From: Trebonia kvetii
Lineage (GTDB): Bacteria > Actinomycetota > Actinomycetes > Streptosporangiales > Streptosporangiaceae
Assembly (NCBI RefSeq): GCF_007827045.1
Contig: NZ_RPFW01000008.1
Span: 186,001-250,000, forward strand
DNA: 64,000 nucleotides
Direction: 5' to 3'
Below are positions 1-8,839 of this stretch, in pieces; within the stretch, counting starts at the first letter, position 1, and each line of letters opens with the position of its first letter. Below the pieces are notes generated by a model. It did not search any database. It was not told the origin of the DNA and worked only from the letters and a program-made list of their open reading frames with translations. Both the position numbers and the translations under genes were made by a program.

Positions 1-2
1 CG

Positions 3-899
<897 letters not shown>

Positions 900-967
900 A
901 ACCGGGCCGCCCATCAAGGAACGCCCTGCCCTCCTTTCAATCAGTAACCCGAGAGGAAAGGTCAAAG

Positions 968-2722
968 TTGACTATCCAGAGAATCACTAGCAAGAGAGTG
1001 CTGGCGCTGACCGCGTCCGGACTCCTTGCTGCGGCTCTCGCGGCCTGCTCGAGCTCAACGAGCACGACGCCGCCCGCGAGCACGAGCAGTGCCCCCGCCA
1101 CCGGGAGCAGTGCCTCCGCCCCGGCAAGCTCCTCCCCGGCGACCTCGGCCAGCAACGCAGAGGTCGTCATGGAGAGCTCGCCCGAGAGCAGCATCACGCA
1201 GGACTTCAACCCGTTCGTGTCCACCGCCGCTCCGCAGGGCATGGGCGCGACCGGGCTCGTCTACGAACCGCTGATCCAGTTCGACCTCGCCAACCCGACT
1301 CAGCAGTACCCGTGGCTGGCCACCAAGTACGCATGGAGCAACGGCGGCAAGACGATCACCTTCACGATCCGCCAGGGCGTGAAGTGGAACGACGGCACAG
1401 ACTTCACCCCCGCCGACGTCGCCTTCACCTTCAACTACGTCAAGGCACACACCGACATCAACCTCGGTGGCCTGCAGATCACCAGCGCGACGGCTTCCGG
1501 CGACACGGTCACGGTCAACTTCCCGACCGCGCAGTACATGAAGCTGGAGCAGATCGCCGGCCAGGCGATGCTGCCGCAGGCGGTGTGGTCCAAGATCACC
1601 GACCCGGCCACGTTCACCGACTCCACTCCGGTCGGCACCGGCCCCTACGTCCTCGGCAGCTTCACCCCCGAGGGCTTCACCATGATCAGGAACACCCACT
1701 ACTGGTCGAACGTCCCGGTGGGCCGGGTCTACTTCCCCGTCTACACCTCGAACACCGGCGCGCTGAGCGCGCTGTACTCCGACCAGATCGACTGGACCGG
1801 TAACTACATCCCCGGCCTGCAGCAGAACTTCGTGGCCAAGGACCCGGCACACCACCACTTCTGGGAGGCGGCGGGTTCGTCCAACGCCCTGTGGCCGAAC
1901 CTGACCACGTGGCCGACCAACCAGCTCGCCGTCCGGCAGGCGATCGACGTGGCGATCAACCGCAACGTCCTGAGCTCCGAGGGCGAGTCCGGCCTCGAGG
2001 CGCCGCTGACCAACGCCTCAGGCATTACCCTGCCCACCTACCAGGCGTGGCTGGCCGCCGAGGTCAAGGACCGGACGCTCCCCGCGGCCGGCAGCGCCGC
2101 GCAGGCCCAGTCCATCCTGACCAAAGCGGGTTACACCAAGGACAGCGCGGGCTTCTTCGCGCTGAACGGCAAGGAAGTCAAGGTCACGATCGTCGACCCG
2201 GCGGCCTACACCGACTATGCGCAGTCCGGCGCGCTCATCGCGCAGGACCTGAAGGCGGCGGGCATCAACGCCACCTTCAACGGCATCACGGTGAACGCCT
2301 GGAACGCCGACATGGCGAGCCACAACTTCCAGCTGGCCCTCCACTGGAGCAGCGGCGGCATCACGCCGTACTTCCTGTTCGACACCTGGCTCGACCAGGG
2401 CCTGATCTCCGCGGGCCAGGGCGACTTCGAGCAGCTGAAGGACGCGACCATCCAGGCCGACCTGCAGAAGCTCAACGGTGACGAGACCGTGGCCGAGCAG
2501 ACCGCTGACCTCGCCCCGATCGAGAAGTACGTCGCCGACAACCTGCCGGTGATCCCGACCACTACCGCGGCCGACTGGTTCGAGTACAGCTCGCTGCACT
2601 TCACCGGCTGGCCGACCCAGGACAACCCCTACGACAGCGGCCAGCCCTCGGGCACGAACAACGGCCCGGGCACCGGCAGCGACGAGGTCGTGCTGCTGAA
2701 GCTCCAGCCCGTTTCCTCATGA
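968..2722 (+). CDS. ABC transporter substrate-binding lipoprotein, SBP family 5
   Basis: Extracellular solute-binding lipoprotein that delivers substrate, probably peptide, to the importer whose ATPase lies just upstream. I place the start at TTG 968 rather than the in-frame ATG at 896. A good ribosome site (GAGAGGAAAG, ending at 960) sits 7 nt before the TTG, and the protein then begins with a normal n-region and hydrophobic core. A lipobox (LAAC) follows, then a Ser/Thr/Ala-rich spacer. The mature part has family-5 hallmarks: the DFNPF opening, VYEPLIQFD, a WNDGT segment and GTGPYVL. The length, 584 aa, is normal. It is followed by a double hairpin terminator, so the operon ends here. Confidence 0.92.
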   Translation: MTIQRITSKRVLALTASGLLAAALAACSSSTSTTPPASTSSAPATGSSASAPASSSPATSASNAEVVMESSPESSITQDFNPFVSTAAPQGMGATGLVYEPLIQFDLANPTQQYPWLATKYAWSNGGKTITFTIRQGVKWNDGTDFTPADVAFTFNYVKAHTDINLGGLQITSATASGDTVTVNFPTAQYMKLEQIAGQAMLPQAVWSKITDPATFTDSTPVGTGPYVLGSFTPEGFTMIRNTHYWSNVPVGRVYFPVYTSNTGALSALYSDQIDWTGNYIPGLQQNFVAKDPAHHHFWEAAGSSNALWPNLTTWPTNQLAVRQAIDVAINRNVLSSEGESGLEAPLTNASGITLPTYQAWLAAEVKDRTLPAAGSAAQAQSILTKAGYTKDSAGFFALNGKEVKVTIVDPAAYTDYAQSGALIAQDLKAAGINATFNGITVNAWNADMASHNFQLALHWSSGGITPYFLFDTWLDQGLISAGQGDFEQLKDATIQADLQKLNGDETVAEQTADLAPIEKYVADNLPVIPTTTAADWFEYSSLHFTGWPTQDNPYDSGQPSGTNNGPGTGSDEVVLLKLQPVSS

Positions 2723-2776
2723 CAAACAACTGACACAACACAAGAACAAACAGCTGACACAAACAACTCAATAGCC

Positions 2777-2843
2777 GCGGGAGGCGGTTCGCCGCCTCCC
2801 GCCAGCGACGGCCCGCCCATACCCTCCCCCCGGCGGGCCGTCG
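2777..2843 (+). terminator. Bipartite terminator after the ABC operon
   Basis: Two consecutive perfect stems. The first has 11-bp arms (2777-2787 with 2792-2802) and a TTCG loop. The second has 12-bp arms (2806-2817 with 2832-2843), followed by TGTTTTC. It lies 55 nt after the binding-protein stop. Confidence 0.85.
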
Positions 2844-2902
2844 TGTTTTCTCAGCGCACGCAGAACGTGAATGAAAGCGTTTATGCCGGGTAGCCGGGAC
2901 GC

Positions 2903-3199
2903 ATGACAATTGCAGCCATAATCACCTGGCTGATCATCGGACTGGTGGTCGGCGCACTCGGGCATCTTCTCGTGCCGGGCAGGCAGCGGATCGGCATTCT
3001 GCTGACGCTGCTGTTCGGCATCGTCGGCGCGTTCGTCGGCGGCATTGTCACCGCCGCCATCCTCGGCGCCGGTCACCTCATCATTACCTTCATCGTGTCC
3101 GTGGTCGTGGCCGCGCTGCTGATCGCCGTGGTCAGCCACCCGTCAAGCCACCGCCACATCTACGGCAACCGCCGCCGCCGTCGTGGCGTACTGCGCTAA
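2903..3199 (+). CDS. GlsB/YeaQ/YmgE-family (transglycosylase-associated) membrane protein
   Basis: Small integral membrane protein of 98 aa. It has three hydrophobic segments, roughly residues 4-22, 32-52 and 58-78, separated by short Gly-rich turns. The pattern of a first helix ending in GALGHLLVPG and a glycine-rich second helix (FGIVGAFVGG) is that of the GlsB/YeaQ stress-response family. The biochemical role of the family is unknown; members are often induced by general stress. The tail is Arg-rich (GNRRRRRGVL). A GGGTAG element lies 14 nt before the ATG, but I found no GTTT at the right distance, so I did not count it as a sigma-B-type promoter. A clean terminator follows at 3275. Confidence 0.85.
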   Translation: MTIAAIITWLIIGLVVGALGHLLVPGRQRIGILLTLLFGIVGAFVGGIVTAAILGAGHLIITFIVSVVVAALLIAVVSHPSSHRHIYGNRRRRRGVLR

Positions 3200-3274
3200 C
3201 CGCGGGTCGCGCCTCGTGGGCCGCTAACCGCGGGCCGGCGCGCTCGCGGCGGCATGGTGCAAGTGCCCACGGCG

Positions 3275-3298
3275 AAAGGGGTCCCTCGGGACCCCTTT
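3275..3298 (+). terminator. Rho-independent terminator after the GlsB-like gene
   Basis: A 10-bp stem (3275-3284 with 3289-3298) with a CTCG loop, running into a short T stretch and TTTTCGG. The closest upstream gene on this strand is the GlsB-like one. Confidence 0.8.
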
Positions 3299-3301
3299 TC
3301 G

Positions 3302-3325
3302 GTTTACCGGCCTCCCTGGCAGGTA
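3302..3325 (+). promoter_or_regulatory. SigB-type promoter for the CBS gene
   Basis: GTTT at 3302-3305, 15-nt spacer, AGGTA at 3321-3325 (one mismatch to GGGTA), 32 nt before the CBS start codon. Confidence 0.6.
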
Positions 3326-3357
3326 GCAAGAGTGCGACAGCCGGAAGGAGGGACATC

Positions 3358-3882
3358 ATGACCAACAACGACGACATCGTGAGCCCGGACAACCGCACAG
3401 AGCCGGTCAGCGATGTCCTGCGGCCAGAGGCCGTCGCTGAGACGGTCAGCGACCTGATCCCGCCGCAGCGCGGCGCGGTCCGCGACATCATGACCCCGGC
3501 CCCCGTCGGCGTCTACTACACCCAGACGATCGGCGAGACCGCGCGGGTCATGCGCGACGCGCAGGTGGGCGCCGTCCTCGTCATCAACGATGGGGCGCTG
3601 GCCGGCGTGGTCACCGACAGGGACCTGGTGATCAGGGGACTCGCGGACGGCATCGCGCCCGACTCCCCTGTCGGCCCGCTGTGCAGCGGCGACCTGATCG
3701 GCGTGGCCGCGGAGGCGAGCCTGGAGCAGGCACAGCAGCTCATGCGCGAGCACGCGGTACGTCGCCTTCCCGTCATCGCCGACGGTCAGGTGGTCGGCAT
3801 CGTGTCGATAGGCGATCTCGCCATCATGGCCGAGAGTAACTCGCCGCTCGCCGCGGTCAGCCGCGCCGAGGCCAACACCTAG
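3358..3882 (+). CDS. CBS-domain pair protein
   Basis: 174-aa cytoplasmic protein with two tandem CBS domains making one Bateman module, a typical adenine-nucleotide sensor. The first runs roughly from VRDIMTP (about residue 40) through VVTDRDLVIRGL (about 98), the second from about 105 to 165 with AVRRLPVIADGQVVGIVSIGDLA. The N-terminal 38 residues are polar and unmatched. No catalytic domain is attached, so it probably acts as a stand-alone ligand sensor. The start is fixed by GGAAGGAGG seven nt before the ATG. Free CBS pairs of this kind are commonly part of actinobacterial dormancy and general-stress regulons, and the SigB-type promoter at 3302 fits that. Confidence 0.93.
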   Translation: MTNNDDIVSPDNRTEPVSDVLRPEAVAETVSDLIPPQRGAVRDIMTPAPVGVYYTQTIGETARVMRDAQVGAVLVINDGALAGVVTDRDLVIRGLADGIAPDSPVGPLCSGDLIGVAAEASLEQAQQLMREHAVRRLPVIADGQVVGIVSIGDLAIMAESNSPLAAVSRAEANT

Positions 3883-3927
3883 CCAGGCGCGCGACCAGAG
3901 AGCAACACGCGCCGCCCGGGAGTCGCG

Positions 3928-4089
3928 TTACGAGTCCATGGGGCTGTCGCGCCTGCGGACCGGGACAGTCGGCTCGATGCGCGGCTCCTTGAAGGCCGGG
4001 TTGCGGGCCGCCATGGCGACCGCGGCTAGCCAGACGGCCAGTGACGCGACGATCAGCGCGCACGTGATCCAGATCAGCGTTGCCGACAT
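3928..4089 (-). CDS. Small single-pass membrane protein (53 aa)
   Basis: A short gene on the minus strand. The start is ATG at 4089, with the ribosome site GGGAGGCAGGA immediately upstream; the stop is TAA at 3928. The protein begins with a hydrophobic helix (residues 3-27, TLIWITCALIVASLAVWLAAV), followed by a basic/acidic cytoplasmic tail (NPAFKEPRIEPTVPVRRRD). I do not recognise a named family. It is isolated between convergent and divergent neighbours. A possible SigB-like element (GTTC-N15-GGGTA) lies 69-92 nt upstream. The start signal, helix-plus-charged-tail composition and codon usage make it a credible gene. Confidence 0.6.
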   Translation of the reverse strand: MSATLIWITCALIVASLAVWLAAVAMAARNPAFKEPRIEPTVPVRRRDSPMDS

Positions 4090-4157
4090 TCCTGCCTCCC
4101 GTTTCTCGGGCTTCTTGGCGCGGCGACGCCCACTGCGCTACCCAGCGCGCGGGCGAT

Positions 4158-4181
4158 TACCCGCTGCCGCCGCGTGTGAAC
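4158..4181 (-). promoter_or_regulatory. Possible SigB-like promoter for the 53-aa membrane protein
   Basis: Reading leftward: GTTC (4178-4181), 15-nt spacer, GGGTA (4158-4162). The -35 has one mismatch to GTTT, so this is weaker than the others. Confidence 0.35.
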
Positions 4182-4226
4182 GCGAACCCGGCGGGCAGCG
4201 ATCTAGGCAGACCGGAGTGAGGCACC

Positions 4227-6293
4227 ATGAGCACGTCGTTCCTGCTTGAGCAAGACGTCACGCGTGCCCTGCACGAAGTCGCGCAGCAGCTGCGCGTGGA
4301 CTGCGTGCGGTGCAGCGCCGTCGCGTCGTCCGGACACCCGACATCCTCGATGTCGGCGGCCGACCTGGTGGCGGTGCTGATAGCTCGCCATCTCCGCTAC
4401 GACTTCGCGGAACCGAAAGCCCCTGGCAACGACCACCTGATCTTCTCCAAGGGGCACGCGTCGCCGCTGTACTACGCGATGCTGCGCGCGGTGGGCGCCA
4501 TCGGCGAGGACGAGCTGTTCCGCTACCGGACGCTGCGCAGCCGCCTCGAGGGACACCCGACACCACGGCTGCCGTGGGTGGATGTCGCCACCGGCTCGCT
4601 CGGCCAGGGCCTGCCGATTGGGGTGGGCATCGCCATCGCCGGCCAGAACCTGGACCGGCTGCCCTACCGGGTATGGGTGCTATGCGGCGATGGCGAGCTT
4701 GCCGAGGGGTCGATCTGGGAGGCCGCGGAGCAGGCCGGCTGCTCGCATCTGGACAACCTGACCGTGATCGTGGACGTGAACGGGCTGGGCCAGCGTGGCC
4801 CCACCCGCCACCGCTGGGACACCGCCGCCTACGCGGCGCGGTTCCGTGCGTTCGGCTGGCACACGCTGGAGATCGACGGACACGACATCGAGGAGATCGA
4901 CCGTGCGTTCAGCGTCGCGGCGGCTCATCCAGGCGCGCCGTCGGTGATCCTGGCCAGGACGCGCAAGGGGCGCGGCGTCGCGGCCGTCGAGGACAGGGAG
5001 GGCGCGCACGGCAAGCCGCTCCCCGACGCCGCGGCAGCGATAAGCGAACTCGGCGGCGTTCGCGACATCCGGGTCGCGGTGGCACACCCGGACCCGCTCC
5101 CGTCACGCGTGGTGCCGCCCGGCCAGATTCCGCTAGCCCGCCCAATGTCGGCCCACGCAGTGCCGCTTCACGCAGTACCGCTTCACGCAGTGCCGCTCCA
5201 CCCAATGACGCTCCACGCAGTGCCGGCTCGCATCCCGGCCCAGCCGGCGCAGGACCGGCGAGCCCGGCCGGTCACCCGGTGGCGGCCGCCCGCCTTCGCG
5301 TCCGGCTCCATGGCATCGACGCGGGACGCCTTCGGCCAGGCTCTGGCCTTGCTCGGCGACGTACGGCCCGACGTCGTGGTGCTCGACGGCGAGGTCAGCG
5401 ACTCCACCCGCACCGGCCTGTTCGCGCAGGCCCACCCGGAGCGGTACTTCGAGTGTTACATCGCCGAGCAGCAGATGATCGCCACGGCAGTCGGCATGCA
5501 GGTACGCGGCTGGGTGCCGTTCGCGGCCACCTTCGCCGCGTTCCTGTCCAGGGCCTACGACTTCATCAGGATGGCCGCGATCAGCCGCGCGAGCATCCGC
5601 CTCGTCGGCTCGCACGCCGGCGTATGGACCGGCGAGGACGGCCCGTCTCAGATGGGCCTCGAGGACATCGCGGCGCTGCGCGCCGTGTATGGCAGCACCG
5701 TGCTCTGCCCGTGCGACGCGAACCAGACCGCCTGGCTGACCGGCGTGCTCGCCGACCTTCCGGGCGTCAGCTACCTGCGCACCTTCCGCGGCGAGGCGCC
5801 GGTGATCTACCGGCCAGGCGAGCGGTTCGACGTCGGCGGGAGCCGGGTGCTCCGCTGGTCGCCCGACGACCAGGTCACGATCGTCGCCGCGGGCATTACC
5901 GTGCACGAGGCGCTCGCGGCCGCGGACCTGCTCGCCGACGACGGCATCTCCGCACGGGTGATCGACGCGTACTCGGTCAAGCCGGTCGACGCCGCCACGC
6001 TGCGCACGACCGCGCGGGAGACCGGGCGGATCGTCACGGTGGAGGACCACTGGCCGGAGGGCGGCCTCGGCGACGCCGTGCTCGCCGCGCTCGCGGCAGG
6101 CGGCGCGCCGATGCCCGCGGTCAGGAAGCTGGCGGTCCGAACCATGCCGGGATCGGCGACTCCCGACGAGCAGCTGCAGCTGATGGGCATCGACATGGCC
6201 TCCATCGCCACCGCCGCGGCCGAGCTTGTCGGCACCGAAGCCGGTCCCAGTGCGAGGACCGCCGTCGGCAGCGGCGCGAGCATCGGCAGCTGA
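4227..6293 (+). CDS. Transketolase (fused N- and C-terminal halves)
   Basis: Thiamine-diphosphate enzyme of 688 aa that moves two-carbon ketol units between sugar phosphates in the non-oxidative pentose phosphate pathway. The N-terminal half (about 1-275) has the substrate/TPP segment SGHPTSSMSAADL and the TPP-Mg motif GDGELAEG with its downstream Asn. The C-terminal half (about 355-665) has the pyrimidine-binding region (VLDGEVSDSTR, YIAEQQM) and the transketolase C domain. The halves resemble the split archaeal/bacterial TktA/TktB subunits joined by a linker. That linker (about 285-355) is Pro/Ala/His-rich and encoded by five 15-bp repeats. The start has GGAGTGAGG upstream. Whether it is the housekeeping transketolase or a stress isoform cannot be told here. 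Confidence 0.9.
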   Translation: MSTSFLLEQDVTRALHEVAQQLRVDCVRCSAVASSGHPTSSMSAADLVAVLIARHLRYDFAEPKAPGNDHLIFSKGHASPLYYAMLRAVGAIGEDELFRYRTLRSRLEGHPTPRLPWVDVATGSLGQGLPIGVGIAIAGQNLDRLPYRVWVLCGDGELAEGSIWEAAEQAGCSHLDNLTVIVDVNGLGQRGPTRHRWDTAAYAARFRAFGWHTLEIDGHDIEEIDRAFSVAAAHPGAPSVILARTRKGRGVAAVEDREGAHGKPLPDAAAAISELGGVRDIRVAVAHPDPLPSRVVPPGQIPLARPMSAHAVPLHAVPLHAVPLHPMTLHAVPARIPAQPAQDRRARPVTRWRPPAFASGSMASTRDAFGQALALLGDVRPDVVVLDGEVSDSTRTGLFAQAHPERYFECYIAEQQMIATAVGMQVRGWVPFAATFAAFLSRAYDFIRMAAISRASIRLVGSHAGVWTGEDGPSQMGLEDIAALRAVYGSTVLCPCDANQTAWLTGVLADLPGVSYLRTFRGEAPVIYRPGERFDVGGSRVLRWSPDDQVTIVAAGITVHEALAAADLLADDGISARVIDAYSVKPVDAATLRTTARETGRIVTVEDHWPEGGLGDAVLAALAAGGAPMPAVRKLAVRTMPGSATPDEQLQLMGIDMASIATAAAELVGTEAGPSARTAVGSGASIGS
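5154..5228 (+). repeat. Five 15-bp tandem repeats in the transketolase linker
   Basis: Units start at 5154, 5169, 5184, 5199 and 5214. The consensus CACGCAGTGCCGCTT encodes HAVPL. Units 4 and 5 have diverged. It lies between the two catalytic halves. Confidence 0.85.
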
Positions 6294-6308
6294 CCTTGCC
6301 TGACGGCC

Positions 6309-6331
6309 GTTTCTTCCGGCCAGCGGGGGTA
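6309..6331 (+). promoter_or_regulatory. SigB-type promoter for the GAF-ANTAR/HATPase operon
   Basis: GTTT 6309-6312, 14-nt spacer, GGGTA 6327-6331 (continues as GGGTAG), 27 nt before the GTG start. Confidence 0.7.
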
Positions 6332-6357
6332 GCTGAATGCCAGGTAGGTGAGTAAAC

Positions 6358-7089
6358 GTGTCAAGTGAAGTGCAAGATGATCTCGCGGGGCTGCAGAACG
6401 CCCTGCTGAACACCGACAGCGTCGAGCAGTTCCTGCATGAGCTCGCGGTGCTCGCTGCGCGGGCTGTGGGCGACGGCATGTCGTGCGGCTTGGCGCTGCG
6501 GCAGCGCGGCCGTCCCACGCCAGTCTCCGCCTGCACCGATCCGCTGGCGTCTGAGGCGGACCGGCTGCAGACCCAGGCGGGCGATGGCCCGGCGCTGCGG
6601 GCGCTCCGCGACATACGGCCGCAGCATGTGCACGACACCGCCACGGAGAACCGCTGGCCGCGCTTCTGCCGGCAGGCCGCCTCGCTCGGCGTCCGCTCCT
6701 GCTACGCGCTGCCGCTGGTCACCGGCGGCGAGGTGGCCGGCGCGCTGGTGCTGTACGGGCGGCGGCCCGGCGCGTTCGGGCCGGAGGAGATCAGGCGGGC
6801 GGAACGGTTCGCGAGGAACGCGGCGGGCGCACTCATCCTGGCGCTACGGCTTGCCGCCTGCACCGACCAGAACGACCAGCTGCGGTCTTCGATCGTGTCG
6901 AGGGCGGTCATCGACCAGGCGCTCGGCGTGATCATGGCCACCCAGCGGTGCCCGCAGGACAAGGCGTTCGCGCTGCTGCGCGGCGTCTCGCAGAACACCA
7001 ACGTAAAGCTCCGCGACCTCGCGGCGAGCATCGTGTCGAACGTCACCGGCGAGCCGCCGCGGCCGACCGCTCCATTCGAGGACGGCTGA
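6358..7089 (+). CDS. GAF-ANTAR regulatory protein
   Basis: 243-aa cytoplasmic regulator. Residues about 10-165 form a GAF sensor domain (VLAARAVGDGMSCGLAL, then HDTATENRWPRF, then GVRSCYALPLV). Residues about 175-230 form an ANTAR helical RNA-binding domain with the characteristic VIDQALGVIMATQRC and AFALLRGVSQNTNVKLRDLA. In characterised cases ANTAR domains bind paired hexaloop hairpins in nascent RNA and prevent termination. I looked for an obvious twin-hairpin target beside the gene and did not find one. The GTG start lies 27 nt after a SigB-type promoter. The stop is 4 nt before an HATPase gene, so the two are co-transcribed. A paralogue lies at 9377. Confidence 0.9.
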   Translation: MSSEVQDDLAGLQNALLNTDSVEQFLHELAVLAARAVGDGMSCGLALRQRGRPTPVSACTDPLASEADRLQTQAGDGPALRALRDIRPQHVHDTATENRWPRFCRQAASLGVRSCYALPLVTGGEVAGALVLYGRRPGAFGPEEIRRAERFARNAAGALILALRLAACTDQNDQLRSSIVSRAVIDQALGVIMATQRCPQDKAFALLRGVSQNTNVKLRDLAASIVSNVTGEPPRPTAPFEDG

Positions 7090-7093
7090 GGGG

Positions 7094-7567
7094 ATGAAAC
7101 CGCGGACGCGCGACTGGCCGGCCGGCGGCGAGAAGCCGGCCGGCGGCCCGCACTGGATCGCCGAGCGGAAGTTCCGCCGCGGCGACGCCCCGGAGGTCCG
7201 GCGGTTCGCGCAAGCGTTCGGCTGGCGGGCCAGCCTGCGCGGCGGGCAGTTGCCCGATTTCGTGCTCGCGGTCAACGAGGCCGCCGCCAGCGTCACCGCG
7301 CGCCGGCCAGGCACCGCCCGGGTGCGCCTGTGGTCGGCGGGCACCAGGGTGTACTGCGAGGTGCACGGCGACGCCATTATCAAGCGAGATATCGGCGGCG
7401 GGCGGCACGGCGAGGTAGAGGCGCTGCGGCGGTATGTGCTGCGCCGGGTCTGCGACTACTTCCGCGTCGCGTCCGGGCCGGATGACACGCGGGTACTGCT
7501 CACCATGGCAGTAAGGCGCGCAGCCCGGGACCCGTCTGGTCGGGCAGGGATGCGACGGCCACGCTGA
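7094..7567 (+). CDS. HATPase-fold anti-sigma-regulatory-type protein
   Basis: 157-aa protein resembling the GHKL-ATPase anti-sigma kinases of the RsbW/SpoIIAB class. Visible are an N-box-like helix (FVLAVNEAAASV, about residues 55-66) and a following beta-rich segment, but the glycine-rich G1/G2 ATP-lid motifs are poorly preserved. It could therefore be a degenerate ATPase. It follows the GAF-ANTAR gene by 4 nt in the same operon. Its last 68 nt overlap, tail to tail, the STAS gene on the opposite strand, a natural partner class for this fold. The tail (GRAGMRRPR) is basic and low-complexity. The start has no strong ribosome site, which fits translational coupling. Confidence 0.65.
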   Translation: MKPRTRDWPAGGEKPAGGPHWIAERKFRRGDAPEVRRFAQAFGWRASLRGGQLPDFVLAVNEAAASVTARRPGTARVRLWSAGTRVYCEVHGDAIIKRDIGGGRHGEVEALRRYVLRRVCDYFRVASGPDDTRVLLTMAVRRAARDPSGRAGMRRPR

Positions 7568-7943
7568 CGCTCGGGTACACGCCGATCAGCCGGTCGAGGC
7601 CGACCAGGTCGAGCACCCGGAGCACCGGTGGCGCGGTGACCACGAGCCGCAGCGTCGTGTCGGTCGTCGACGCCCGCCGCGACGTCCGCACCAAGGCCGA
7701 CACCCCGGCCGAGTCGAGAAACGTCGTTCCTGTCATGTCAACCACGAGGCCGCGCGCCCCGGCGTCAAGCGTGGAGAGCAGCACGTCGCGCAGCCCGTCC
7801 GCGTTGGTGAGGTCGATCTCGCCGGACACCGTGACAACGGCGGTCCGGCCGGACCACGCCGCGGGAAAACGATCTTCGGACACGACAACCACCGCCACTT
7901 CACGAATAGGGAGGGCAGGCCGCGTCTCCGGACCCGAACGCAA
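7500..7943 (-). CDS. STAS-domain anti-sigma factor antagonist
   Basis: RsbV/SpoIIAA-type antagonist. It would bind an HATPase anti-sigma kinase when unphosphorylated and so free the sigma factor. The STAS core spans about residues 33-135, with AVVTVSGEIDLTNADGLRDVL and the phosphorylation loop MTGTTFLDSAGVSAL; the Ser of DSAG is the expected phospho-acceptor. The annotated start at 7943 (TTG) lacks a convincing ribosome site, so a start some residues downstream is possible. The 3' end overlaps the HATPase gene on the other strand by 68 nt. The C-terminal motif IGVYPSVSVA recurs in the second STAS protein at 61369, so the two are paralogues. Confidence 0.88.
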   Translation of the reverse strand: MRSGPETRPALPIREVAVVVVSEDRFPAAWSGRTAVVTVSGEIDLTNADGLRDVLLSTLDAGARGLVVDMTGTTFLDSAGVSALVRTSRRASTTDTTLRLVVTAPPVLRVLDLVGLDRLIGVYPSVSVAVASLPDQTGPGLRALLPW

Positions 7944-8055
7944 CGGCAGCCGAGGAATAGTCCACCGCAGGCAGCATTATGTCGGTCCCGCCGCCCGTCG
8001 ACAAGCGACAAGCCCCGGCAAAGCCTACTGGAGTTACCGAACCCCTGTGCGCAAC

Positions 8056-8078
8056 GTTTCCCACCCGCCATGCGGGTA
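8056..8078 (+). promoter_or_regulatory. SigB-type promoter before the 58-aa membrane protein
   Basis: GTTT 8056-8059, 14-nt spacer, GGGTA 8074-8078 (GGGTAG). The next credible start codon is ATG 8233, leaving a leader of about 145 nt. Confidence 0.65.
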
Positions 8079-8232
8079 GTTGACGGTCCGGAGGCGAGGC
8101 GGACGATGAACAAGGCCGATCCGCGGCAGGGTGCCCGCCGCTGGGCCAGTCCGTCTCGTCGCTGCCCTGGTCCGCGTTTCCCTCTCCCGCAACACCTCCC
8201 ACGAAAAGCAGCGGAAGAAAGCCGAGGCCATC

Positions 8233-8409
8233 ATGCGAATCGGGTCGATCCTCCTGATTATCTGGCTGGTTATCGGGCTGATAGCGGCAGCCCAGCGCAA
8301 CTATTTCAACGAAAAGGTCAGCTGTGCGAGCGCCGGCACGGTCATCGTGACTATCCTCGCAGGCCCGCTCAACTATGTCGGCGTCAACCCGAAGCTCTCC
8401 TGCCATTAA
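8233..8409 (+). CDS. Small two-helix membrane protein (58 aa)
   Basis: Start ATG 8233, stop TAA 8407-8409. The protein has an N-terminal helix (residues 4-20, GSILLIIWLVIGLIAAA), a short polar loop containing a Cys (VSCASAG), a second hydrophobic stretch (about 34-46, GTVIVTILAGPL) and a C-terminal Cys (LSCH). Similar short proteins with this two-helix, two-Cys plan occur widely in actinobacteria without assigned function. The SigB-type promoter upstream at 8056 suggests stress induction. The alternative in-frame start at 8131 would add an Arg-rich segment that does not look like protein. Right after the stop the DNA is unusually A-rich (8410-8445). Confidence 0.7.
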   Translation: MRIGSILLIIWLVIGLIAAAQRNYFNEKVSCASAGTVIVTILAGPLNYVGVNPKLSCH

Positions 8410-8506
8410 AAGCGAAAGCAAAAAACAAAATACAAATTATCCCGAACGGGTTCCGCCAGCTCCCCATCCGTCAATTTCACGCGGCGGCGGGCGAAGCAAT
8501 CGGGCT

Positions 8507-8545
8507 CCTCGCCCCTGGTCCGCTCCTGCTGGACCAGGGGCGAGG
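8507..8545. terminator. Perfect 15-bp inverted repeat, probable terminator
   Basis: Arms 8507-8521 and 8531-8545 with a 9-nt loop. No T-run follows. A run of C/G-rich CCCCGG repeats lies at about 8552-8585. It probably ends the 58-aa gene transcript. Confidence 0.6.
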
Positions 8546-8839
8546 CATGCCAGGTCCCCGGTCCCCGGCCCCCGGCCCCCGGCCACAGTCGCCGCCCCGC
8601 GAGTTTCGCCGCGGCTGGGGCGTCAGCCGCGGCCCGGACGGGAATGTCATCGGTGCGCATTCCGCCGCCGTCTCACCGGCACGCCGGATCAATAAGGGGC
8701 GATTCGGTCAGGTGTATACCGATATCTGTCGTTTCCGAGTAGCCGTCGGTGACCCGGGTATCCGATGGCGGTAGCCGGAAGCGCGCGCCAGGCGAGGGGG
8801 CTCGGCCAGGCGAAACGCGGGGGACAAGGGAGAACGACC

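Noticed and set aside
2870-2900. GGGTAG before the GlsB-like gene as a further SigB-type promoter
   Set aside because: No GTTT at 14-17 nt; the only GTTT is 5 nt away. The GAAAGCGTTT there is also not a proper LacI-type palindrome.
8722-8762. GTTT and GGGTAT before the DUF3040-like gene
   Set aside because: Spacer is 21 nt, outside the range seen at the other sites.
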